From Acholeplasma hippikon (GTDB taxonomy: Bacteria > Bacillota_I > Bacilli_A > Acholeplasmatales > Acholeplasmataceae), in contig NZ_LR215050.1 in NCBI RefSeq assembly GCF_900660755.1, positions 1,364,001-1,428,000 on the forward strand: a stretch of DNA of 64,000 nt. The letters are read 5' to 3'. Below are positions 47,155 to 54,990 of the stretch, one piece after another (the stretch's first letter is position 1; every line of letters begins with the position of its first letter). The notes below the pieces were generated by a model. The model was given only the letters and a program-made list of their open reading frames with translations, made no database searches and was not told the DNA's origin. Made by a program: the position numbers and the translations under genes.

Positions 47155-48268
47155 AATATTTAAAATCTTAATAGAAGAAATATATCCTTTTTGGAATCAT
47201 CTATACGATGAACGTGGAGGCTTTTTTGGAGATGTCAAAAATGATGGAACCATTCAGATTAATGCTTCTAAAGGTGCATTACTTCAACTAAGGATATTAT
47301 GGTTTTACAGTAGGTTATACCAAGTCTATCCGAAAGATGAAGTAAAAACATATGCCAAACACGCATATGATTTTGTGAGTAAGTATTTAATAACAAATAA
47401 AGGAACGATTTGGGAAGTTGGATCAGACTTTAAAGTAACTGATGATACAATTCATATATATTACCAAGCATTTACGGTTTACGCGTTAACAACTTATTAT
47501 GAATCATTTAAAGATAAAGAGGCATTAAAAAAAGCTTTAAATACTTTTAAGATTATGGAATCGATGCGTGATGAAAATGGCTATAAAGAGCAATTAAACG
47601 ATGAGAATCGTTTAGCAGACTTAGGTTTTAAAGCTGATAGAACAATGAATTCTATACTACATATTATTGAAGCTTATACGCAACTTTATAAGGTGAGTAA
47701 AGATAAGAAAGTATATGAGGCTTTAATTTTTAATTTAAGATTAGTTGTAGAAAAAATCTTTAATAAAGATGAAGGAAGACTTGAGGTGTTCTTTGATGAA
47801 AAGTTAACATCTTTAGTGGATTATCATTCTTACGGACATGATATTGAAGCCAGTTGGTTACTTGATTTAACACAAGCATTTATTAAAGATAAAAAGTTAA
47901 AAGATGATTTAAAACTTGTGACTAAACAACTTGCCAAAGTTACGTTAAATGAAGGGTTTGATGGAAACTTTTTAATAACTGAAAAAGTATTAGGACATCA
48001 AAGTGAGACCTATGTTTGGTGGCCACAAGCTGAAGCAGTTATTGGATTTGATAGAGCATATGAGGAAACTTATCAAGATTGCTTTAAAGTTGCAAGAGAT
48101 AAAATTTTAGAAAATATATTCGTGTATTTTAAAGATAAAAAAATAAAAGAATGGTATTGGGAATTAACAAAAGATTTTAAACCAGTTTTAAGTAGACCAC
48201 TGGTTTCTAATTGGAAATGTCCTTATCATAATGGCAGAATGTTAATTGAACTACTAAAGGAGATTTAA
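47141..48268 (+). CDS. Cellobiose 2-epimerase-type enzyme (AGE superfamily)
   Basis: The 375-residue (alpha/alpha)6-barrel protein has PFWNHLYDERGGFFGD, KGALLQLRILWFYSRLYQ, HSYGHDIEASWLL and HQSETYVWWPQAEA, matching cellobiose 2-epimerases better than N-acylglucosamine 2-epimerases. In known mannan pathways this enzyme converts beta-1,4-mannobiose to mannosyl-glucose, the substrate of the next gene's product. It starts inside the preceding gene without a clear ribosome binding site, so it is probably translated by coupling. Confidence 0.88.
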   Translation: MQKNEIFKILIEEIYPFWNHLYDERGGFFGDVKNDGTIQINASKGALLQLRILWFYSRLYQVYPKDEVKTYAKHAYDFVSKYLITNKGTIWEVGSDFKVTDDTIHIYYQAFTVYALTTYYESFKDKEALKKALNTFKIMESMRDENGYKEQLNDENRLADLGFKADRTMNSILHIIEAYTQLYKVSKDKKVYEALIFNLRLVVEKIFNKDEGRLEVFFDEKLTSLVDYHSYGHDIEASWLLDLTQAFIKDKKLKDDLKLVTKQLAKVTLNEGFDGNFLITEKVLGHQSETYVWWPQAEAVIGFDRAYEETYQDCFKVARDKILENIFVYFKDKKIKEWYWELTKDFKPVLSRPLVSNWKCPYHNGRMLIELLKEI

Positions 48269-48269
48269 C

Positions 48270-49418
48270 ATGGGGATGTTAAGTAGATTAGAAGTTAAGA
48301 GAAAAAAATTAGTTAGACGTAAAAACAAAGTGGATAAAACTTTTTATAACGGGGTTGTTTCACGTTATAAATACCCAGTACTTACCCATGAACACATACC
48401 TATTTCATGGAGGTTTGATTTAGATCCTAAAACGAATCCCTATGAGATTGAGCGCTTAGGGATAAATGCTGTATTTAATAGTGGAGCAATCTACTTTAAA
48501 GGTGAATTTTATTTAGTACCACGTATTGAAGGGACGGACAGAAAATCATTCTTTGCCTTAGCAAAATCTAAAAGTGGAATTGATAAGTTTGAAATGATTG
48601 AACCGATTATCTTTGATCGAATTGGAGATGAAACCAATCTTTATGACATGAGATTAACAGAACATGAAGATGGATATATTTACGGTATTTTTTGTAGTGA
48701 ATCAATTAATCCGGAAAAACGTGAATTAATGGATGCGGTCGCTAAAGCAGGTATTGTTCGCACGAAGGATTTAAAGACTTGGGAAAGACTTCCAAATTTA
48801 GAAACCAAAAGTCCACAACAAAGAAATGTCATTTTACACCCGGAGTTTGTGAATGGAAAGTATTTATTATATACACGTCCACAAGATGGATTTATTGATG
48901 TAGGTGGTGCAGGTGGTATATCGGCTGGATTTTTAGATTCAATGGAAAAACCAGTAATTGATGAAGAAATTTTAATTGATAGAAGAATTTATCACACGAT
49001 TTATGAAACAAAAAATGGTGGTGGATGTGTACCAATTAAAACAAGATTTGGGTTTATCCATATTGCCCATGGGGTCAGAAATACAGCGGCAGGTCTTCGT
49101 TATGTTTTATACGCATTTATGACAGATTTGAATGACCCATTAAAAGTTACTTATAAACCAAGTGGATACTTCATGGCACCACAAAATGAAGAACGTGTTG
49201 GGGATGTATCGAATGTCTTATTCGCTAATGGAGCGATTTTAAAGGATGATTTAATTTATTTATACTATGCATCATCTGATACGAGATTACATGTTGCAAC
49301 AATTCCAATTGAACGAATGCTTGATTATTTAATAAATAATCCAAAAGAAGCATTTAATACGTATGATTCAACAAAACAAAGAATTGAATTAATAAAAAGA
49401 AATAAAAAGGGGGAGTAA
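48270..49418 (+). CDS. 4-O-beta-D-mannosyl-D-glucose phosphorylase (GH130_1 type)
   Basis: The 382-residue enzyme closely follows the Bacteroides mannosyl-glucose phosphorylase: RYKYPVLTHEHIPISWRFDLD, NPYEIERLGINA, RIEGTDRKSFFALA, YDMRLTEHEDGYIYGIFC with catalytic Asp126, QQRNVILHPEFV, RPQDGFID, HGVRNTAAGLRYVLY and YYASSDTR. It splits mannosyl-glucose with phosphate to mannose-1-phosphate and glucose. AAAGGAG precedes ATG 48270, one base after the epimerase stop. Together with the epimerase it is a signature of mannan use. Confidence 0.92.
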   Translation: MGMLSRLEVKRKKLVRRKNKVDKTFYNGVVSRYKYPVLTHEHIPISWRFDLDPKTNPYEIERLGINAVFNSGAIYFKGEFYLVPRIEGTDRKSFFALAKSKSGIDKFEMIEPIIFDRIGDETNLYDMRLTEHEDGYIYGIFCSESINPEKRELMDAVAKAGIVRTKDLKTWERLPNLETKSPQQRNVILHPEFVNGKYLLYTRPQDGFIDVGGAGGISAGFLDSMEKPVIDEEILIDRRIYHTIYETKNGGGCVPIKTRFGFIHIAHGVRNTAAGLRYVLYAFMTDLNDPLKVTYKPSGYFMAPQNEERVGDVSNVLFANGAILKDDLIYLYYASSDTRLHVATIPIERMLDYLINNPKEAFNTYDSTKQRIELIKRNKKGE

Positions 49419-49422
49419 ATAA

Positions 49423-50736
49423 ATGAAGAAACTTAGTCTAATCATTTTATTATTGGTGTTAGGTTTAGCACTTGTTGCATGTACTGCGCCTACACAAACA
49501 GAAGAACCACCTAAAGATGAAACTGCACCTGTGATTAATGGGGTGAAAACAATTTATCATGAAATTGGTGCGGATGTACCAAATTTCTTACAAGGTGTTT
49601 CAGCATTTGATGAAACAGATGGTAATGTAACCGATAGCTTAGTTGTTGATGCAAGAAACGTCAACTTAGGTAAAGAAGGGTTATATACCATTACGTACTT
49701 TGCTTATGATAAATCAGGAAACCGTGGTAGTAAAGAAGCATCTGTAAATGTATCTGCACCAGATGTTGTTGACTTAACGCAACCAAACTATCCAGCAAAA
49801 GAAGGATTAATTAAAGCAGATATGGGTAGTTATACATCAATTGGTGATGATGAAGCAGAGTTAATTACACTACCTCCATTAATTACAATTGAATATAATG
49901 AAGCAGCATCAACTGATTTAACTTGGCAAACTTATCATGTTTTACAGTTAGCGACAAATAATTATTTAAGAAAGACACACCTAGGATTTAATGTTGTTGG
50001 TGGCGGGGTTTCAATCTATATTAAATTAATGACTTCTGATGGTAAGTTATTAATGGAAAGAGAAGTTGCCTCAACAATGATTTGGAGAGAAGTTGTGATT
50101 GAAATTCCTGAAACACAACGTCATTTATTAAATAAACCACTAGAATTATTTATTTATGCGCCAAGACCAACAGCAACACCACAATCAGGATCAGTATCTG
50201 TTTCTGGTATTTGGTTTGAAGGTGATAAAGAACCAAGTATTAAATTAGAATATGATGAAGTTGATTTTGAAACGGTTTATACTTTAGATATTTCAGATTT
50301 ATCAAACCAATTTGATAGTTTTGATGATGAAGGTAAAGCGGGTAATGGATTAATGACGATTAGTTATCAAGCAGAAACTGGAGTAACTATTCAAAATAAT
50401 GGTTTTAATGATTGGGCAAACGTTGCCTTTAGAGTACCTGATAAAGATTCAGAAGGTGATCCGTTAGTCTTAAATGAAGTAGAATTTGTGGTTATTAAAT
50501 TATCGATTACAAGTGGTGCAATTGTTAAAGCGAAAGCTGATTGGAATTCACCAGACTTATTTGAATTTGATGGAACAAAAGATGGAACTATGCAATATTG
50601 GATGTTACCTGTAGGACCGAATGGCTATCCTGCTTGGGCAGCTGTATCAATCGCAGCAAGTTATTTACAACAAGGAACAAGTAGTGCAACAATCGTCATT
50701 GAAAAGATTATACTTGTTAAAAGTATAGGGCAATGA
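49423..50736 (+). CDS. Lipoprotein with Ig-like (DUF5011-type) and carbohydrate-binding-like domains
   Basis: The 437-residue protein has a lipobox ending LALVAC (Cys20). Residues 30-110 form an Ig-like DUF5011-type domain (DETDGNVTDSLV, GLYTITYFAYDKSGN). Two beta-rich domains follow (about 130-270 and 285-437), each with the jelly-roll style seen in carbohydrate-binding modules, but no exact family is evident. It overlaps the mannanase start by four bases, so it is probably a surface mannan-binding partner. No catalytic motif is visible. Confidence 0.78.
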   Translation: MKKLSLIILLLVLGLALVACTAPTQTEEPPKDETAPVINGVKTIYHEIGADVPNFLQGVSAFDETDGNVTDSLVVDARNVNLGKEGLYTITYFAYDKSGNRGSKEASVNVSAPDVVDLTQPNYPAKEGLIKADMGSYTSIGDDEAELITLPPLITIEYNEAASTDLTWQTYHVLQLATNNYLRKTHLGFNVVGGGVSIYIKLMTSDGKLLMEREVASTMIWREVVIEIPETQRHLLNKPLELFIYAPRPTATPQSGSVSVSGIWFEGDKEPSIKLEYDEVDFETVYTLDISDLSNQFDSFDDEGKAGNGLMTISYQAETGVTIQNNGFNDWANVAFRVPDKDSEGDPLVLNEVEFVVIKLSITSGAIVKAKADWNSPDLFEFDGTKDGTMQYWMLPVGPNGYPAWAAVSIAASYLQQGTSSATIVIEKIILVKSIGQ

Positions 50737-53066
50737 TTGAAAAAGTATTTAGAAAAATAAGTATTGTTATCCTTTTAACCGTATTAACCTTATTATCAAC
50801 AAACATCACCTATGGTGCAATTACTAAAAACACACCATTTGTTGAAGCGAAAAATGGAAAGTTTTATATAAGGGACGATGAATTTAGATTTGTAGGAACA
50901 AATAATTATTATTTACATTATAAAGATAAATTAATGATTGATGCAGTCTTAGATGATGCAAAAGAAGCTGGATTTAATGTGATTCGCATGTGGGGATTCT
51001 TAGATGGAGACTCAAACTCAATTACTGAAAATAAAGCTTATATGCAACCAGAACAAGGTGTTTTTTCAAAGCCATCTTGGGCTGAACATGATTTTGTGAG
51101 TGGCTGGGACCAAATGGATTATGCTATATCAGAAGCTGCAAAAAGAGATATTCGATTAATTATCGTTTTTACAAACTATTGGGATGATTTTGGTGGTATT
51201 AGTGAATATGTTAATTGGTATAATGAAAAATATGGTTATACAAGATTCCATCCAAATTATTTGCATAAAAAAGACTTCTATACAAATGAAGAAGTTAAAT
51301 CTTACTATAAAAATTATGTAAGTTACTTACTAAATAGAACAAATCAGTTTAATGGTAGAAAATATATTGAAGATCCAACCATCTTCTCATGGGAACTAAT
51401 GAATGAACCAAGAAACCCTAAACTAGAAGGTGGAAAAATAGAAGATGTAACCAATTGGGCTGATGAAATGAGTAGATTTGTTAAATCAATCGATCCGAAT
51501 CATATGGTTGCCTTAGGCGATGAAGGTTCATTTGATAAAAGAGCAGATTGGGATTATATGAAACAAGCTCAACACATTTATGATGGTAGTGAAGGTGTTG
51601 ACTTTGAAAAGGTATTAGCACTTGAAAAAATAGATTTTGGAACCTTTCACTTATATCCTGAAAGTTGGGGAATTAATCACTCTCATATGGAGTGGGGTAG
51701 AAAGTTTATTATAGACCACATTAATGTTGGGAAAACTTTAAATAAACCAGTTGTTTTAGAAGAATTTGGGATTAGTGCGAATCTAGGTAGAAATAGAGAA
51801 CTCATTTATACTGACTGGCTAACTGCTGTTTATGAAAATGGTGGTGCTGGGGTAATGTTTTGGATGTATGCTAGCCTAGATACTTCAGATAATGCTGTTG
51901 ATGGAGGATACTATCCAGATTATGATGGGTTTAGATTAGCTGAAATACCAGGTAAGTATAAAGAACTAGATGTCTTAAAAGATTTTGCTAAACGTTTTAG
52001 TGGTGTTGAAGTTCCGTTTGTTGAAAAGATACATGTAATTAGTCCTTATACAACAACTGGATATATTCAAATCGAAAGTGATTTATATGAAAATCAAATG
52101 TATCCAATTCATGTGATTGTAGATACAAAACGAGATGTTAAAAAAGTTGAAATGTATTTAGATGGTGAACTTTATACAACACTTAAATTCAATAAAGATA
52201 CAAATCGTTATGAAACAAACTTTAATATGCGTCATATTTATAGAGGTTCTAACGTTTTCTTAGAATTTAAAGCATATGTTGGTTCAAATGTGATTCTATC
52301 AGAGGCAATTGAAATCAATCGTTTATTAAAATTTGATTACTTTGTGAACGAAAACTATGACTTTAATACACAGTATGGCGGAAATGATGTTCAACTTGTT
52401 TATTATGGTGCATATAATGCAGATTTTTTAAGTTCAACATGGTCAAATAAAAATGGTGGGATGATTAAAGTTTCAGCTAATCATAACCGAGATCACTTCT
52501 GGAGTGAAGTAAAACTCGAAGTGATGAACTTAAATAAACAACTCTTAGTTTCTAGCTATGGTGTTAGTTATGATGTTTATTATGAAAAGAGTAAACTAGT
52601 TGAAGGAATATTAAAACCTACCGATGAAGCATATGATACAGCACCAGGCTTTCGCCATTATGCAGCACTTGACCCAGGTTGGATGAAGATTGGTTTAAAT
52701 GAACATAATATTAAATATTTTAATGTAGAAGAAGTAACGATTGATGGTGTAGTTTATCTTAAACAACATATCATGATTCGTTATAATGCCAATAGTAATC
52801 ATACAAAGTTGGTTTTAGGTTTAGTAACAAACCACTTACTTTATGATGGTGATATCTACATTGATAATCTATCGTTTTATGGTAGAAAACTTTCTGGTGA
52901 TGCGTTAGCTCCGGACGATTATATTGATTGGTATTTAGAGAGAGAAGAACAAAATCGAAAAGATAGACAAAAGAAACTTATCACAACAATCTCAATTGTT
53001 GGTGGAAGTATAGTTGTCTTAGTCGTTCCTGCAGTTATATTCATCATTAAAAAGAAGAAACAATAA
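50733..53066 (+). CDS. Membrane-anchored endo-beta-1,4-mannanase (GH5, GH5_7-like)
   Basis: The 777-residue protein has a signal peptide (1-29), a GH5 barrel (about 35-420) and a C-terminal membrane helix (about 749-772) followed by KKKKQ, so the enzyme faces outside. Catalytic residues are E225 in WELMNEPRN (acid/base) and E344 in VLEEFG (nucleophile). The mannanase-type start YIRDDEFRFVGTNNYYLHY fits GH5_7. Residues about 430-730 contain one or two beta-sandwich modules that may bind mannan. It would cut mannan at the cell surface for import. A strong terminator follows. Confidence 0.9.
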   Translation: MIEKVFRKISIVILLTVLTLLSTNITYGAITKNTPFVEAKNGKFYIRDDEFRFVGTNNYYLHYKDKLMIDAVLDDAKEAGFNVIRMWGFLDGDSNSITENKAYMQPEQGVFSKPSWAEHDFVSGWDQMDYAISEAAKRDIRLIIVFTNYWDDFGGISEYVNWYNEKYGYTRFHPNYLHKKDFYTNEEVKSYYKNYVSYLLNRTNQFNGRKYIEDPTIFSWELMNEPRNPKLEGGKIEDVTNWADEMSRFVKSIDPNHMVALGDEGSFDKRADWDYMKQAQHIYDGSEGVDFEKVLALEKIDFGTFHLYPESWGINHSHMEWGRKFIIDHINVGKTLNKPVVLEEFGISANLGRNRELIYTDWLTAVYENGGAGVMFWMYASLDTSDNAVDGGYYPDYDGFRLAEIPGKYKELDVLKDFAKRFSGVEVPFVEKIHVISPYTTTGYIQIESDLYENQMYPIHVIVDTKRDVKKVEMYLDGELYTTLKFNKDTNRYETNFNMRHIYRGSNVFLEFKAYVGSNVILSEAIEINRLLKFDYFVNENYDFNTQYGGNDVQLVYYGAYNADFLSSTWSNKNGGMIKVSANHNRDHFWSEVKLEVMNLNKQLLVSSYGVSYDVYYEKSKLVEGILKPTDEAYDTAPGFRHYAALDPGWMKIGLNEHNIKYFNVEEVTIDGVVYLKQHIMIRYNANSNHTKLVLGLVTNHLLYDGDIYIDNLSFYGRKLSGDALAPDDYIDWYLEREEQNRKDRQKKLITTISIVGGSIVVLVVPAVIFIIKKKKQ

Positions 53067-53067
53067 G

Positions 53068-53098
53068 AAAGAGCGTGTATCATACACGCTCTTTTTTT
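53068..53098 (+). terminator. Terminator of the mannan operon
   Basis: AAAGAGCGTGTAT (53068-53080) and ATACACGCTCTTT (53082-53094), perfect 13-base arms with a one-base centre in the DNA, followed by T's. The real RNA loop will be larger as the inner pairs open. Confidence 0.95.
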
Positions 53099-53100
53099 AT

Positions 53101-53135
53101 AAAAAAGAGACAACTTCATATATGAGTTGTCTCTT
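53101..53135 (-). terminator. Terminator of the minus-strand kinase gene
   Basis: Perfect 11-base arms (53105-53115 and 53125-53135) around nine bases, followed on the minus strand by a T-run from 53106 to 53101. It is separate from the plus-strand terminator at 53068. Confidence 0.9.
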
Positions 53136-53149
53136 CATTGTTAAATCGG

Positions 53150-54058
53150 TTATAATTTAATTGCGTATAGTGCAGCTGCTAGTGCTGGGTCAACTGCAGG
53201 TTTTAAGATTTCAATGTGTTCATTGATACGTTTAATTTTTTTATGTAGTAAGTTTTTAAACTTGCCATCTACATTACCCAAAGAACCTACAATAACAATT
53301 TTTGGATGATGTAATTTTAAACGATGGAAGACTGCTTCAATTGCAAGTGCTAATTCAGATGTGGCACGTTCTACAATGATACTTGCAAATTCATGATCTA
53401 AGTTTGCATACTTTGTCACAAATGGTGCTAGTGATGCAACTTTGGTACGATTGTTGTGAAGTTCATCCATAATGGGGATAATATCGCTTGCTTCACTTAA
53501 ATTAAGTTCAAAAGCGATGTCTTTAGCAAATGAATCCACTTGGTATCTGCCATCAAAACATCTAATCATGTAGCGAATAGCTTCCATACCTAAATGGTAT
53601 CCAGAACCTAATTCACCTTCTTTATAACCCCAGCCACCTGCTTTATGACGATTGTTTTGTTTATCAAGACCGAATGCAACCATTCCGGTTCCACAAATTA
53701 AGCACATACCTTCATCAAAAAGAAGACCTGAGTATAACGCATTATACATATCATTTTCAACTTTAATTTTTGTTTCAGATGTGACACAAGGCAGTTGTTT
53801 TAAGATATCTTTGACTTTTTCTTTATCGTCTTTAAAGACAATCCCACCTAAACCAGCAAAAACGCCAGCAAGTTCAATGTCGTTTTTATCTAAAAATGGT
53901 TTTAAGGATTCATATATGTTTTGATAAGTTAGATAAAGTGGCACCGTATCAATTGATGATGGTCCACCGATACTTTCATAAATGATCTTTTCGTTTTCAT
54001 TGATGATGATGACTTTTGTTTTTGTTCCGCCACCATCAATTCCTAAAAAATATTTCAT
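53150..54058 (-). CDS. BadF/BadG/BcrA/BcrD-family kinase (N-acetylglucosamine-kinase-like)
   Basis: The 302-residue ASKHA-fold ATPase has FLGIDGGGTKTK (phosphate 1 loop), GAGLGG-like AGLGGIVF, IKVENDMYNALYSG (Asp base) and CLICGTGMVAFG, then AGGWGYKEGELGSGYHLG, which are NagK/BadF features. It probably phosphorylates an amino sugar or other imported sugar in the cytoplasm. I chose ATG 54058 because GGTGAT lies four bases upstream; a GTG at 54067 is less well spaced. It is divergent from the GntR regulator and shares its operator region. Confidence 0.87.
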   Translation of the reverse strand: MKYFLGIDGGGTKTKVIIINENEKIIYESIGGPSSIDTVPLYLTYQNIYESLKPFLDKNDIELAGVFAGLGGIVFKDDKEKVKDILKQLPCVTSETKIKVENDMYNALYSGLLFDEGMCLICGTGMVAFGLDKQNNRHKAGGWGYKEGELGSGYHLGMEAIRYMIRCFDGRYQVDSFAKDIAFELNLSEASDIIPIMDELHNNRTKVASLAPFVTKYANLDHEFASIIVERATSELALAIEAVFHRLKLHHPKIVIVGSLGNVDGKFKNLLHKKIKRINEHIEILKPAVDPALAAALYAIKL

Positions 54059-54103
54059 TATAATCACCCAACTCCATTATACCATTTTTATGAATTGTTC
54101 CAT

Positions 54104-54121
54104 ATGTATTGTAAATGTATT
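54104..54121 (+). promoter_or_regulatory. Direct repeat ATGTATT-N4-ATGTATT upstream of the GntR gene, candidate operator
   Basis: Copies at 54104-54110 and 54115-54121, 11 bases apart, overlap the -35 and spacer of the regulator promoter and lie about 50 bases from the divergent kinase start. The same arrangement occurs at 54910-54927. An 11-base period puts both copies on one face of the helix. Confidence 0.55.
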
Positions 54122-54136
54122 TAATTGTGATAGAAT
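54109..54136 (+). promoter_or_regulatory. Promoter of the GntR regulator gene
   Basis: TTGTAA (54109-54114), 16-base spacer, TAGAAT (54131-54136), 16 bases before ATG 54153. It overlaps the ATGTATT repeats, which suggests autoregulation. Confidence 0.5.
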
Positions 54137-54152
54137 TTAAGTGAGGTAACGT

Positions 54153-54878
54153 ATGAAAAAGATAAGTATTGGTCCTTTATATCTTCAAGTGAGAAGTCAC
54201 ATGAAGAGTCGAATTGAATCAGGTGAATGGCCAGAAGGCAGTGTTATTCCTGGGGAAAATGAACTTGCTGAATTTTATAAGGTAAGTCGTGTGACCATGC
54301 GTACAGCCATTAAAGCGTTAGTTGATGATGGTACATTAGTAAGAAAAGCTGGATTTGGTACAACGGTTGCTATGAATAGAAGTTCAATGTCAAACTTCAC
54401 CTTGGTGAGATCATTTACCAATGAGATGAATGAAATGGGTTTACCTAGTAAAACCATGCAAGTTGAACTTCGTATGATTGAAGCAGATGTTATTTTAGCA
54501 AGTATTTTTGGTATTCAACCAGGAGATAAACTCTATAATCTGAGACGTGTAAGAGGTACAGTTGTTCCAATACAATATTGTGATACTTACCTTTTACCAG
54601 TTGTTGAGATTCCAAATGATAAAGAAATACTTACAGGATCGCTTTATGCATTCTTAACCAAACAAAATGTATTCTTTTCTCACTTCGAAGAAGTGGTGAC
54701 TGCTGTAAGAGCACCAAAACCAATTCGTCAAGCGCTTCTCATTTATGATGAATATACACCACAGTTAAAACGTAAAAGATTTAGTTATGATGACCGCAAC
54801 AAATTAATTGAGTATACGGAAACCTTTTATCATACTGAACATTATGAATATCGCACAGAAATTTTTTACCGCAAATAA
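54153..54878 (+). CDS. GntR-family regulator, HutC/UTRA type
   Basis: The 241-residue protein has a GntR winged helix (about 5-72; PLYLQVRSHMKSRIESGEW, GENELAEFYKVSRVTMRTAIKAL) and a UTRA ligand domain (about 95-235; NLRRVRGTVVPIQYCDTYL). UTRA domains sense sugars or sugar phosphates. It is divergent from a sugar kinase and upstream of the propeller/ABC operon, whose promoter carries the same ATGTATT repeat. It is probably the local repressor of both. GAGGTAACGT precedes the ATG. The ligand is unknown. Confidence 0.93.
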   Translation: MKKISIGPLYLQVRSHMKSRIESGEWPEGSVIPGENELAEFYKVSRVTMRTAIKALVDDGTLVRKAGFGTTVAMNRSSMSNFTLVRSFTNEMNEMGLPSKTMQVELRMIEADVILASIFGIQPGDKLYNLRRVRGTVVPIQYCDTYLLPVVEIPNDKEILTGSLYAFLTKQNVFFSHFEEVVTAVRAPKPIRQALLIYDEYTPQLKRKRFSYDDRNKLIEYTETFYHTEHYEYRTEIFYRK

Positions 54879-54896
54879 AAACTTGCGGTTTTTTTA
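54868..54896 (+). terminator. Terminator overlapping the end of the GntR gene
   Basis: ACCGCAA (54868-54874) pairs with TTGCGGT (54883-54889), followed by T's to 54895. The stop codon lies in the loop. Confidence 0.85.
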
Positions 54897-54909
54897 TTAA
54901 ATTTTTTAA

Positions 54910-54954
54910 ATGTATTAAAAATGTATTGAACAATGTTTTAATATATGATATTAT
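54910..54954 (+). promoter_or_regulatory. Promoter of the propeller/ABC operon with ATGTATT-N4-ATGTATT operator
   Basis: ATGTATT copies at 54910-54916 and 54921-54927 touch the -35 TTGAAC (54926-54931); after a 17-base spacer comes TATTAT (54949-54954). The repeat has the same spacing as the one before the GntR gene, so common control by that regulator is inferred. Confidence 0.6.
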
Positions 54955-54960
54955 TTAATT

Positions 54961-54975
54961 AGAAATCGTTTTCAT
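54961..54975. promoter_or_regulatory. cre-like site at the operon transcription start
   Basis: AGAAATCGTTTTCA follows the cre pattern with one mismatch (A for the T of TG) and lies just after the -10, where catabolite repressors block transcription. Confidence 0.4.
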
Positions 54976-54990
54976 ACGAGGGGGATATCG

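Noticed and set aside
46189-49418. The two GH130 enzymes as recent duplicates
   Set aside because: They belong to different subgroups (MYDPRL versus YDMRLTEHEDG) with low similarity; they are functionally distinct members.
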